Part shown: in pieces, positions 1-7,649 of the stretch
How the letters are laid out: each line of letters starts with the position of its first letter
Numbering within the stretch: position 1 is the stretch's first letter
Assembly: GCA_014584635.1 (NCBI GenBank)
Contig: JACTML010000182.1
Span: 1 to 9,742, forward strand
DNA: 9,742 bases
Source: Nitrosomonas eutropha
GTDB taxonomy: Bacteria; Pseudomonadota; Gammaproteobacteria; Burkholderiales; Nitrosomonadaceae
Reading direction: 5' to 3'
The notes under the pieces: model-generated
Seen by the model: only the letters and a program-made list of their open reading frames with translations
Database searches by the model: none
Told to the model about the DNA's origin: nothing
Position numbers and translations under genes: made by a program

Positions 1-326
1 ATGTGCCGTTCACTATCAGAAAACGCCGGGTTACCTGCAGCCACTGCCATAGTGCGTATATTCTGAATCACATTGGTTACATTGCCGAGCGTGCTTTCTA
101 CCTGCTGCAAACTATCCATGGCCCGATTACGATTATCGGCATATTGCATATTTAGCGACAACGATTGTGATAATTCATGAGCACGCGCTGCGCCAATCGG
201 ATCATCCGACGGCGTCATGATGCGTTTGCCGCTTGAAAGCTGTTGCTGCAGCTTGAGCAATGAACTTTGCTGCTGCAGCATGGATCTTATTCCCTGGTCA
301 TACAAAGTATTGGTACTGACGCGCAT
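1..326 (-). CDS. flgL: Flagellar hook-filament junction protein FlgL, N-terminal part (cut by window edge)
   Basis: FlgL (HAP3) forms the second junction ring between hook and filament and is exported through the flagellar type III apparatus. Reading the minus strand from the ATG at 326-324 gives 108 codons without a stop. The protein opens MRVSTNTLYDQGIRSMLQQQ, followed by SSGKRIMTPSDDPIGAARA at about residues 36-54 and a glutamine-rich, heptad-like helical stretch. This is the flagellin-type N-terminal D0/D1 domain, and the TPSDDP turn is typical of FlgL and flagellin. The start is supported by AAAGG 8 bases upstream of the ATG. The gene lies 27 bases after the flgK stop, so the two are almost certainly co-transcribed. 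The C-terminal part lies outside the window. Flagellin is the only serious alternative, and the position after flgK argues against it. Confidence 0.95.
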   Translation of the reverse strand, partial: MRVSTNTLYDQGIRSMLQQQSSLLKLQQQLSSGKRIMTPSDDPIGAARAHELSQSLSLNMQYADNRNRAMDSLQQVESTLGNVTNVIQNIRTMAVAAGNPAFSDSERH

Positions 327-353
327 GATAAATTCCTTTTCTATTTAAACTGA

Positions 354-1742
354 TCAGATTCTGAGCAGCGAATCGAACAGTGAATTGCTGATTTCAATCA
401 CCTTGCTGGAAGCCTGAAACATTTGCTGATAGCGCAGCAGATTGGCGGCTTCTTCCTCCAGATTTACACCGGATAATGATTGAATAGATTGATCAATTTG
501 CACCAGCAAATTTTCCTGTGCTTGGCCGGTCACTTCCAGCTCACGGGTTTTATTCCCAATCTGGCTCACCAGACTTGAATACATGGATTGGTAAGAAGCA
601 GTATTACCCTGCAGTGTGTTTTTTGTTTGCAGTTCGGCCAAGGCTAACGCATTAAGATTATTGGATACGCCACCACTGCTATCTGCCGCCGTAATTTCAG
701 CAGGATCACTAATTGCCACGCTGATATTGCGTGCAGCATGATCGGGGTCAGCAATCGCAAAGAAAGCAACATCTGTATTCCCTTGTAAACCCTTCCCTTG
801 CTTGTGTTGTACGTTAAATGTATCAGCGAGTCCTTGCGCCAGTTCATCAAAACTGTTTTGCACGGTATCCAACGTTTCACTGCGAAAAGTCAGCAACCCA
901 CCCAGGCTGCCGCCTTGCAGCTGATGTTCAGGCAGCAGTATCTTTCCACCTGATTGCTCCATTGCCACCACCAGACGCTGCGGATCAGTCGCTGAAGGCA
1001 CAGTCTTGAGCGTCATGGGGTTGGTACCCACCACCAGCGACTGACCATTGCCGATGAAAATGTTGTAATGGCCATTGTTCTGGCGCACGACATCCACATT
1101 GATTACTTTACTCAGATCACGAATCAATGTATCGCGCTGATCCAGCAGATCGTTGGCTGGCCGGCCATTGGCCGAACTTTCCGCTGCCTGGATATCGTTG
1201 TTCAATCGCGCGATCTGCTGTGCAAGGGAGTTGATCTCAACCACACTGCTGGTAATCTGACTGTTTACCCCTTCCTGCATTTCCGATAAACGCTGATCCA
1301 TGGATTGAAAACGGGCCGTTAGCGCTTCTGCATTGCTCAGCATCGCCTGACGGGAAGGAATGGAAGTCGGATTGGAAGCAACATCCTGCACCGCATTGAA
1401 AAAATTATGCAACGCCGGTGTCAGCCCGGAGGTGGTATCTGCCAGCATGTTATCAATCTGCTTGATCTCGTTGTAATAGCTGTTCAGCTGGCTACTCTGA
1501 CCTTGCGCCTGCAACGACTGATTAACCAGATATTGATTATAAATACGCTCGATCGCAGCAGTTTGTACGCCACGACCAACAAATCCCGCACTATTCAGTT
1601 GCGGCGTGCTTGCGCTCTGCACCGTTTGCTGACGGTTATATCCGGGAGTGGTCGCGTTGCTGATATTGTGACTGGTTGTCAGCAATGCCACCTGGGCAGT
1701 ACGTAAACCGGAGATCCCCACACTCATGATGCCGTTTGCCAT
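354..1742 (-). CDS. flgK: Flagellar hook-associated protein FlgK (HAP1)
   Basis: FlgK is the first junction protein on the distal end of the hook and is secreted through the flagellar export gate. The 462-residue product starts MANGIMSVGISGLRTAQVAL and carries the axial-protein motif TTSHNISNATTPGYNRQ at about residues 22-38. It ends with a helical domain (NLEEEAANLLRYQQMFQASS, then KVIEISNSLFDSL) that matches the C-terminal D0 helix of rod, hook and HAP proteins. The variable middle domain is short: enterobacterial FlgK has about 547 residues, so the exposed part is reduced, as is common in other groups. The ATG at 1742-1740 has GAGGA 8 bases upstream. The gene lies 27 bases before flgL. A sigma70-like promoter sits just upstream. 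No frameshift or loss of a conserved end is visible. Confidence 0.97.
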   Translation of the reverse strand: MANGIMSVGISGLRTAQVALLTTSHNISNATTPGYNRQQTVQSASTPQLNSAGFVGRGVQTAAIERIYNQYLVNQSLQAQGQSSQLNSYYNEIKQIDNMLADTTSGLTPALHNFFNAVQDVASNPTSIPSRQAMLSNAEALTARFQSMDQRLSEMQEGVNSQITSSVVEINSLAQQIARLNNDIQAAESSANGRPANDLLDQRDTLIRDLSKVINVDVVRQNNGHYNIFIGNGQSLVVGTNPMTLKTVPSATDPQRLVVAMEQSGGKILLPEHQLQGGSLGGLLTFRSETLDTVQNSFDELAQGLADTFNVQHKQGKGLQGNTDVAFFAIADPDHAARNISVAISDPAEITAADSSGGVSNNLNALALAELQTKNTLQGNTASYQSMYSSLVSQIGNKTRELEVTGQAQENLLVQIDQSIQSLSGVNLEEEAANLLRYQQMFQASSKVIEISNSLFDSLLRI

Positions 1743-1770
1743 TTGTTATATCCTCGATTCCTGTGAATAA

Positions 1771-1798
1771 CTTATATTTGCTTACGGCAAAATCTCAA
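1771..1798 (-). promoter_or_regulatory. Sigma70-like promoter of flgK-flgL
   Basis: On the minus strand, TTGAGA (1798-1793, 5 of 6 to consensus) is followed after 16 bases by TATAAG (1776-1771, 5 of 6). The predicted start near 1764 gives a leader of about 22 bases before flgK, which includes its GAGGA ribosome site. A GCCGTAAG element, resembling the sigma28 -10 box GCCGATAA with one base missing, lies inside the spacer. It has no proper TAAA box 15 bases upstream, so the housekeeping reading is better supported. This is a pattern match only. Confidence 0.5.
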
Positions 1799-1967
1799 CA
1801 GGGCTAAAGCGTTAAACAAATACTTCTTCTGCCCACATAACCTCTGTTACAAAGACTCCCAAATTCGCCTCGCTTGCCAAAATACCTCGGCATACCACTC
1901 CCGCCTCGCGTCAATTGGCTGCACATTACCCCCAGCAAACTATTAGGCAGCAATGTCTGTTTATAAA

Positions 1968-1988
1968 CCACCCCGACTACCGAGGAGG
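1968..1988 (-). terminator. Weak hairpin, possible terminator
   Basis: The arms CCACCCCG (1968-1975) and CGAGGAGG (1981-1988) pair around a 5-base loop with one mismatch and one G-U pair in the minus-strand RNA. Read on the minus strand, the stem is followed by TTTATAAA, a poor U tract. It begins 8 bases after the TAA of the small minus-strand frame at 1997-2122. It may end that transcript, or shield flgK from transcription coming from upstream. The short T run keeps confidence low. Confidence 0.25.
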
Positions 1989-1996
1989 CTATTTGG

Positions 1997-2122
1997 TTAA
2001 AGCAAAGTATCCATCAAGGTCTTATTGACCTGAGTTTGCCGGTAATTTTCTTCAGCCTGAGCTGGAGGAATATACTCGACAGATTCCAAATCACAGCAGA
2101 TTATCCCTGGCACATCTGACAT
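1997..2122 (-). CDS. Doubtful small ORF, 41 residues, unknown
   Basis: Reading from the ATG at 2122-2120 to the TAA at 1997-1999 gives a 41-residue peptide. It opens MSDVPGIICCDLES and ends AEENYRQTQVNKTLMDTLL. The frame stays open for about 15 more codons upstream of the ATG, with a possible TTG start, until a TAG. I do not recognise it. The last residues loosely resemble the end of flagellar rod and hook proteins (a Y..N...KT...M.TLL pattern), so it could be a decayed fragment of an axial-protein gene. No good Shine-Dalgarno is present before the ATG. A weak hairpin follows the stop. An open frame of this length is not rare by chance, so this is a candidate only. Confidence 0.2.
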   Translation of the reverse strand: MSDVPGIICCDLESVEYIPPAQAEENYRQTQVNKTLMDTLL

Positions 2123-2242
2123 CGTTGTGTTGAGTGTGCTTTCCCGCAAGTTCGTCTGATTAACCGCCTAAATCGTCGTTTGTTTACGACATCAATTTCA
2201 GCATAAATACGGATAATTCCGACTCATTGAGAGGAATCCGCT

Positions 2243-3379
2243 ATGGCTGATGATAATGATCTTGAACGTACCGAACCCGCTTCTCCCAGACGCCTGGAGA
2301 AGGCGCGCGAAGAAGGGCAGGTACCGCGTTCACAGGAGTTAACCACATTTACTTTGCTCATGGCAGCGTCTGGCGGTCTGTGGGTAATGGGTTCACTCAT
2401 TATCCAGAAGTTATTTATCCTGCTGGAGAACGGGTTGCAAATAGAGCGGGAAATTGCGTTTAACCCGGCATTGTTGTCGCCCAGGTTATTTCAACTGGCG
2501 CTGGATGGATTGCTGGCTATTGCGCCGTTACTGGCTGGCCTGGTTATGGTGGCACTGGTATCGCCCATGTTACTGAGCGGGTGGTTGTTCAGCTCCAAAG
2601 CGCTTATGCCGGATTTCAAACGACTTAATCCGGCCACTGGCGTTAAAAGAATCTTTTCATCACACGGATTGGTTGAACTGGTCAAGGCGATTGCCAAGGC
2701 CGGGGTGATTGGCGGTGTCGCGGCCGGAATAATCTGGAGCCATAAACAGGATGTGCTGGATCTGATCAGCATGTCGCTTGATGTCAGCCTGCCGGTTATG
2801 GGCAGGTTAATCGGCATGACTTTTATGCTGATTGTTGGCGCCATGCTGCTGCTGGTAGTCATTGATGTCCCGTTTCAACTCTGGAATCACGCACGCCAGT
2901 TGCGCATGTCCAAGGAAGATTTGCGCAAGGAAGCCAAGGAAGACGAAGGAGATCCGCAGGTCAAGGCGCGTATCCGCAGCATGCAACGTGAAATGGCGCG
3001 CCGGCGCATGATGGCAGAGGTGCCCAAAGCAGATGTGGTGGTTACCAATCCGACGCATTATGCCGTTGCGCTGAAGTATCAGGATCGTTCCATGCGCGCA
3101 CCGAAAGTGGTGGCAAAAGGATCGCAGCTGGTTGCAGCCCGCATTCGCGAACTGGCCACTGAACATCATATTCCGGTGCTGGAAGTGCCGCCGCTGGCGC
3201 GGGCGCTGTATCACCATGTGGAACTGGAAAGTGAAATTCCGGAAACACTGTACACCGCTGTGGCACATGTACTGGCGTATGTATTTCAGCTCAAGCGTTA
3301 TCAGACCGCTGGTGGTGCCGCACCACAATTATCACCGGATATTACTGTACCGGCTGAACTGGATACTCCTGCAATTTAA
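2243..3379 (+). CDS. flhB: Flagellar export gate protein FlhB
   Basis: FlhB is the inner-membrane export-gate protein that switches substrate specificity from rod/hook to filament proteins by self-cleavage. The 378-residue product has the usual N-terminus (ERTEPASPRRLEKAREEGQV at residues 8-27) and four membrane segments near 35-60, 86-115, 145-168 and 188-210. A charged linker (SKEDLRKEAKEDEGDP) leads into the cytoplasmic domain. The autocleavage motif NPTH is at residues 269-272, the same numbering as in Salmonella FlhB. The C-terminal tail GGAAPQLSPDITVPAELD is the longer form common in betaproteobacteria. The start is fixed by GAGAGGAA 6 bases before the ATG. It is the first gene of the plus-strand operon, 32 bases before flhA. 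The specific neighbours argue against a virulence-type YscU homologue. Confidence 0.98.
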   Translation: MADDNDLERTEPASPRRLEKAREEGQVPRSQELTTFTLLMAASGGLWVMGSLIIQKLFILLENGLQIEREIAFNPALLSPRLFQLALDGLLAIAPLLAGLVMVALVSPMLLSGWLFSSKALMPDFKRLNPATGVKRIFSSHGLVELVKAIAKAGVIGGVAAGIIWSHKQDVLDLISMSLDVSLPVMGRLIGMTFMLIVGAMLLLVVIDVPFQLWNHARQLRMSKEDLRKEAKEDEGDPQVKARIRSMQREMARRRMMAEVPKADVVVTNPTHYAVALKYQDRSMRAPKVVAKGSQLVAARIRELATEHHIPVLEVPPLARALYHHVELESEIPETLYTAVAHVLAYVFQLKRYQTAGGAAPQLSPDITVPAELDTPAI

Positions 3380-3411
3380 TTTACCCGGCCCATCATCACG
3401 ATCAAAATTAA

Positions 3412-5496
3412 ATGAACCATATCCTGTCACTCACAACCCTGATACGAGAAGGCCAGATACGCAGTCTGGCCGGACCGGCGCTGATCATCATGATTCTGTC
3501 GATGATGGTGCTGCCGCTGCCGCCATTTGTTCTGGACGTACTGTTCACTTTCAATATCGCGCTGGCAGTTATCGTGCTGCTGGTGAGTCTTTATTCACGC
3601 GATGCGCTCGAATTTGCGGCTTTTCCCACAATTCTGCTGATTACCACCCTGCTGCGGCTTTCGCTGAACGTCGCTTCAACCCGGGTGGTGCTGATGCATG
3701 GACACAGCGGTCCGGATGCCGCCGGCAAGGTCATCGAAGCATTTGGACATTTCCTGGTCGGCGGAAATTACGCCGTTGGCCTGGTGGTGTTCATTATTCT
3801 GATTGTGATCAATTTTGTCGTGATCACCAAAGGTGCCGGGCGGATCGCAGAAGTCAGCGCCCGTTTCACGCTGGATGCCATCCCCGGCAAACAGATGGCA
3901 ATTGATGCCGATCTCAATGCCGGCCTGATCCGGGAAGACGAAGCACGCAAACGGCGCGAGCGGGTGGCGCAAGAAGCCAATTTCTACGGTTCAATGGATG
4001 GTGCCAGCAAGTTTGTACGTGGCGATGCCATTGCCGGTATTCTGATCATGCTGATCACCATTATTGGCGGCCTGATTGTGGGTGTGCTGCAACATGATAT
4101 GAATATTGGCGATGCCGCTGAAAACTATACATTGCTGACCATTGGCGACGGACTGGTTGCCCAGATTCCCGCGCTGATTATTTCCACCGCTGCTGGCTTG
4201 GTGGTCAGCCGGGTCAGTACGGATGAAGACCTTGGTCAGCAGGTTGTCGGTCAACTGCTCAATCGTCCGCAAGTATTGTGGCTGGCGGCCGGTATCCTAG
4301 GCGCGCTTGGCCTGGTTCCGGGCATGCCGCACTTTGTTTTTCTGCTGTTGGCCGGGATGATAGGCACACTCGCCTATTATTTGACCAATCACGCCATTTC
4401 TCCCGACAGCAGGCAGGAAGAGCCGGAAGTCGTCACCCCCGAAACACAGGATGCCAGCTGGGAAGATGTGGTACAGGTGGATACGATCGGACTGGAAGTT
4501 GGTTATCGTTTGATTCCCCTGGTGGATAAACAGCGTCAAGGCGATTTACTGAAGCGCATCAGCGGCATACGCAAGAAGTTTGCCCAGGAAATCGGTTTTC
4601 TTCCGCCAGTGGTACATATTCGCGATAACCTGGAATTACGCCCCAATGCCTATCGTATTACCCTGAAAGGTTCGGTCATTGGTCAGGGAGAATCCTACAA
4701 CGGAATGCATCTGGCGATTAATCCCGGACAGGTCACTATGGCGTTACCAGGTAACCGCACTGAAGATCCGGCATTCGGATTACCCGCCATCTGGATCGAA
4801 ACAGAACAGCGTGAACTGGCGCAAACCAGCGGCTATACCGTGGTTGATGCCAGCACAGTGGTTACCACCCATCTGAATCATCTGATACGTATGCACGCTT
4901 CTGAACTGCTCGGTCGGGAAGAACTGCAAAAACTGCTGGATCATCTTGGACAGAGTATCCCCAAACTGGCGGATGATCTGATTCCCAAGTTGCTGCCGCT
5001 GGCGACCGTGCAGAAGCTATTGCAGCACTTGCTGGAAGAAGGCGTGAATATTCGCGATATGCGCACCATTATCGATACGCTGACAGAACACGCCGGGCGC
5101 ACGCAGGATGTTAATGAACTGCTGGCTTTGGTACGTGTCGCGCTGGGGCGGATGATTGTTGAGCAGAGCTTCCCGCCTGATGCCGAAATACAGGTTATGA
5201 GCCTGCACCCTGAACTGGAAAGCATCCTGATTCAGGTGGTGCAATCTGATCCGGTGGCAGGTGGCGGTATCGAGCCCGGTTTGGCGGATACCTTGATTCG
5301 CGAAACCGATAGTTCAGTCAAACGTCTGGAACAGCTGGGTTTACCGGTTGTGTTGGTAGTACCAGATGCGATTCGCCTGCTGCTGTCCAGATTTTTGCGC
5401 CGCTCACTGCCGCAGCTAAAGGTACTGGCGCATTCTGAAATACCGGATACCAGAAAAATAAAATTCATATCGATCATTGGAGGTAACAAAAAATGA
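3412..5496 (+). CDS. flhA: Flagellar export gate protein FlhA
   Basis: FlhA is the largest export-gate component. It forms a nonamer in the flagellar base, and its cytoplasmic ring receives chaperone-substrate complexes. The 694-residue length matches the family (about 690). The N-terminal half has about eight membrane segments between residues 22 and 325. It includes the FHIPEP signature region RIAEVSARFTLDAIPGKQMA (144-163), then DADLNAGLI, and the conserved loop FVRGDAIAG (201-209), whose Asp205 corresponds to the essential loop aspartate of Salmonella FlhA. A linker rich in Glu and Pro (about 331-350) leads to the cytoplasmic domain (GLEVGYRLIPLVD onward). TAA immediately precedes the ATG, so the start cannot lie further upstream. 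The next internal ATG would remove the conserved N-terminus. No clear Shine-Dalgarno is visible. The stop overlaps the flhF start by 4 bases. Confidence 0.98.
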   Translation: MNHILSLTTLIREGQIRSLAGPALIIMILSMMVLPLPPFVLDVLFTFNIALAVIVLLVSLYSRDALEFAAFPTILLITTLLRLSLNVASTRVVLMHGHSGPDAAGKVIEAFGHFLVGGNYAVGLVVFIILIVINFVVITKGAGRIAEVSARFTLDAIPGKQMAIDADLNAGLIREDEARKRRERVAQEANFYGSMDGASKFVRGDAIAGILIMLITIIGGLIVGVLQHDMNIGDAAENYTLLTIGDGLVAQIPALIISTAAGLVVSRVSTDEDLGQQVVGQLLNRPQVLWLAAGILGALGLVPGMPHFVFLLLAGMIGTLAYYLTNHAISPDSRQEEPEVVTPETQDASWEDVVQVDTIGLEVGYRLIPLVDKQRQGDLLKRISGIRKKFAQEIGFLPPVVHIRDNLELRPNAYRITLKGSVIGQGESYNGMHLAINPGQVTMALPGNRTEDPAFGLPAIWIETEQRELAQTSGYTVVDASTVVTTHLNHLIRMHASELLGREELQKLLDHLGQSIPKLADDLIPKLLPLATVQKLLQHLLEEGVNIRDMRTIIDTLTEHAGRTQDVNELLALVRVALGRMIVEQSFPPDAEIQVMSLHPELESILIQVVQSDPVAGGGIEPGLADTLIRETDSSVKRLEQLGLPVVLVVPDAIRLLLSRFLRRSLPQLKVLAHSEIPDTRKIKFISIIGGNKK

Positions 5497-6761
5497 AAGT
5501 AAGAAAATTTTTGGCCGCCACCTCCCATGAGGTGTTGCGTATGGTGAAGGAGGAGCTGGGGGCCGATGCCGTGATTTTGTCAAACAAACAAACATCGAAC
5601 GGAATCGAGATTATGGCGCTGGCAGGCAAGGATATTTCTGCGCTGACTCACGATGCATCGCACGGGATGGCTGCACCTGCAGCGACCAAACCGGCTGCTC
5701 CCTCCAAGCAGAAACATGCAGCAGAACAGGCGCCAGCTGTTAAGAAACAGACAGAAACACAGTCACCCATGGCGGATAGGCAAAGTGCACACATCATCCA
5801 AGAAATCCAGGCAATGCGGCAAATGCTGGAAGAACAGCTGACTACCATGGGCTGGAGCAACTTTGCACAACGGGATCCCGGTGGCATGAAAGTGCTGCGT
5901 ACTCTGTTGAACGCAGGTTTCAGTCCGTTACTGTCACGCCACTTACTGGAAAATTTGCCGGCCAATCGTGATTTCGAGCAAAGCCTGAAAAAGACCATTG
6001 CGCTGCTCACGCTTAACCTGCGAACCGCAACTGGTGACGAAATCATCGAGCAGGGCGGTATCTATACGCTGATCGGACCAACCGGTGTCGGTAAAACCAC
6101 GACTACTGCCAAGCTGGCTGCGCGCGCTGTTATTCGGCACGGTGCTGACAAAGTAGCACTGCTGACTACCGACAGCTACCGGATTGGCGGACACGAACAG
6201 CTGCGTATTTATGGCAAGCTGCTCGGCGTATCCGTGCGCAGTATCAAGGATATTGAAGATTTGCAGCTGATGCTGCACGAGCTGCGCAACAAGCACATGA
6301 TACTGATCGATACCGTTGGCATGAGTCAGCGTGATCAAATGCTGGCCGAACAAATCGCCATGCTGAATCAGTGCGGTACCGAAATAAAACATTTGTTGTT
6401 ACTCAATGCAACCAGCAGCGGCGATACGCTGGATGAAGTGATTTCTGCTTATCAGAAACATAATATTTATGGCTGCGTTATCACCAAGGTGGATGAATCA
6501 GCCAGCATGGGCACGGCACTGGATGCAATTATTCGGCGCAAGCTGGTATTGCACTATGTAACCAATGGACAAAAGGTTCCGGAAGATCTGCATGAAGCCA
6601 ATTCGCGCTACCTGTTGCATCGTATTTTCAAACCTTCGCCAGAGAATTCACCTTTTTCGCTACAGGATCCGGAATTCGCCCTGATTATGGCAAGCAGCGC
6701 TGCCAAACAACCTGACAGCAAACAACCGGCACGTACCGAGGTTGGTCATGAATGGGATTAG
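5493..6761 (+). CDS. flhF: Flagellar biosynthesis GTPase FlhF
   Basis: FlhF is an SRP-family GTPase that marks the site of flagellar assembly at the membrane and is controlled by FlhG. The 422-residue protein has three parts. There is a basic N-terminal B domain (MKVRKFLAATSHEVLRMVKE). A low-complexity Ala/Pro/Lys/Gln linker spans about residues 55-95. The NG domain carries G1 GPTGVGKT (195-202), the switch-like TTDSYRIGGHEQL (225-237), G3 DTVGM (273-277) and G4 TKVDE (331-335). Val replaces the usual Ala in DTAGM, which I think is tolerated in this group. The start is well defined: GGAGGT at 5479-5484 lies 8 bases before the ATG, and ATGA overlaps the flhA stop. Its 3' end overlaps flhG. Ffh and FtsY are excluded by the B domain, the lack of an M domain and the neighbours. 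Confidence 0.97.
   Translation: MKVRKFLAATSHEVLRMVKEELGADAVILSNKQTSNGIEIMALAGKDISALTHDASHGMAAPAATKPAAPSKQKHAAEQAPAVKKQTETQSPMADRQSAHIIQEIQAMRQMLEEQLTTMGWSNFAQRDPGGMKVLRTLLNAGFSPLLSRHLLENLPANRDFEQSLKKTIALLTLNLRTATGDEIIEQGGIYTLIGPTGVGKTTTTAKLAARAVIRHGADKVALLTTDSYRIGGHEQLRIYGKLLGVSVRSIKDIEDLQLMLHELRNKHMILIDTVGMSQRDQMLAEQIAMLNQCGTEIKHLLLLNATSSGDTLDEVISAYQKHNIYGCVITKVDESASMGTALDAIIRRKLVLHYVTNGQKVPEDLHEANSRYLLHRIFKPSPENSPFSLQDPEFALIMASSAAKQPDSKQPARTEVGHEWD
6738..6741 (+). promoter_or_regulatory. Ribosome binding site that fixes the flhG start
   Basis: GAGG at 6738-6741 lies 6 bases before the ATG at 6748. The in-frame TTG at 6742 directly abuts this site and could not use it, so the ATG is the likely start. 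The site lies inside the last codons of flhF. Confidence 0.6.
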
Positions 6762-7641
6762 GACAGACCAGGCATCCGGTCTGCGCAAGCTGTCCGCGCT
6801 GACAGCCAATAGCGGCGTGCGCGTCGTCGCGGTGGCGGGAGGGCGAACCGGGGTCGGCAAAACCTGTTCCGTTATCAATCTGGCTGCAGCCCTGGCAAAA
6901 ACGGGCAAACGTGTCCTGATTCTGGATGAGAATCCGCGCCACAAGGATATCAACGCTAATCTTGGCCTAAGTGCCCGCTATGATCTGCAGCATGTCATCA
7001 ATCAGGATAAAACGCTGGAGCAGGTGATGACACAAGGGCCGGAAGGCGTGCTGGTTTTAACTGTAATGCGTGGCATCCATTCACTGGCGAAACTTTCATC
7101 CGCTGATCAGGAGCGACTGATTCAATGCTTCAGTGAATTGTCCCATCTGATCGATGTCGTGCTGATTGATACCGCCATTGGCAAAACCAGCCGGGTTATC
7201 CCGTTGAGCCTGGCTTCACAACAGGTGCTTATCGTGCTGTCCGGTTCCGGTACCGCGATTACGGATGCATATGCGCTGATCAAGCTCATCAGCCAGGAAT
7301 ACGCCCGTCGTCAGTTCCTGGTACTGGTCAACAAAGTGGAATCAGAAAACCGGGGACACGATATTTTCAACAATATCGCCAGTGTTGCCCAAAAAAACTT
7401 GGCTGTCAGGCTGGAATGGATGGGATGCATCCTGCAGGACGACAAGTTGCATCGCTCCACTCAGCTTTGTCAGCCGGTAGTAGAGGTTTTTCCAGCCTCG
7501 CAATCAGCAGCAGATTACCGGCGGCTGGCTGAAAAGCTGATGCAATGCACAGGAACTTGGGCAGATGACGACAGGGTAGAAAATTTTATGCGCAGACTGA
7601 TTCGAACCAGTCATCTTGATACGGCGGATTTTACGGTGTGA
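6748..7641 (+). CDS. flhG: Flagellar number regulator FlhG (FleN/YlxH), MinD-like ATPase
   Basis: FlhG is a MinD/ParA-type ATPase that limits flagellar number and stimulates the GTPase of FlhF. The 297-residue product begins with the FlhF-activating helix motif DQASGLRKL (residues 7-15; family form DQAxxLR). Family landmarks follow: Walker A region GGRTGVGKT (31-39), LILDENP (57-63), Walker B LIDTAIG (139-145), TAITDAYALIKL (169-180) and the C-terminal pattern CQPVVEVFPASQSAADY (241-257). Two positions usually decisive for ATPase activity differ: the signature lysine is Arg33, and the second acidic residue of the DxD region is Asn62. Without tools I cannot tell whether this is lineage-wide. 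The gene overlaps flhF by 14 bases and its TGA touches the fliA start region. The deduced role follows from family and position. Confidence 0.93.
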   Translation: MNGIRTDQASGLRKLSALTANSGVRVVAVAGGRTGVGKTCSVINLAAALAKTGKRVLILDENPRHKDINANLGLSARYDLQHVINQDKTLEQVMTQGPEGVLVLTVMRGIHSLAKLSSADQERLIQCFSELSHLIDVVLIDTAIGKTSRVIPLSLASQQVLIVLSGSGTAITDAYALIKLISQEYARRQFLVLVNKVESENRGHDIFNNIASVAQKNLAVRLEWMGCILQDDKLHRSTQLCQPVVEVFPASQSAADYRRLAEKLMQCTGTWADDDRVENFMRRLIRTSHLDTADFTV

Positions 7642-7649
7642 GCGAGCCT

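Larger units (their letters stand above)
1743..2242. other. Divergent spacer between flgK and flhB
   Basis: This 500-base stretch separates the minus-strand flgKL operon from the plus-strand flhB operon. It contains the flgK promoter and ribosome site near 1751-1798, an imperfect GC-rich hairpin at 1968-1988, a small doubtful minus-strand frame ending at 1997, and the flhB ribosome site GAGAGGAA at 2229-2236. A 5-bp inverted repeat GTCGT-N6-ACGAC lies at about 2175-2190. No convincing promoter for flhB was found. The best boxes are GATAAT about 30 bases before the flhB start, with no -35 partner, and a weak TTGTTT-N16-CATAAA. Confidence 0.7.

Noticed and set aside
1780..1995. Second open minus-strand frame in the flgK-flhB spacer, about 70 codons
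   Set aside because: Its Gly/Arg-rich translation has no recognisable feature, its ATG has an unusably close ribosome site, and it runs through the flgK promoter.
2025..2030. TTGACC, a good -35 box for flhB
   Set aside because: No acceptable -10 box follows at 15 to 19 bases.
2036..2045. GCCGGTAA resembling a sigma28 -10 box on the plus strand
   Set aside because: The TAAA-type -35 element is absent 15 bases upstream; a TCAAG lies too far away (20 bases).
2108..2130. CTGGCAC resembling the -24 part of a sigma54 promoter upstream of flhB
   Set aside because: No TTGC or GC dinucleotide occurs at the required 10-base distance from GG.
2807..3328. 173-codon minus-strand open frame opposite flhB
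   Set aside because: Antisense shadow of flhB with a His/Cys-rich, unprotein-like composition.
3132..3905. 257-codon plus-strand open frame bridging flhB and flhA
   Set aside because: It is an out-of-frame shadow of two certain genes; its translation is rich in Arg, His and Trp with no domain.
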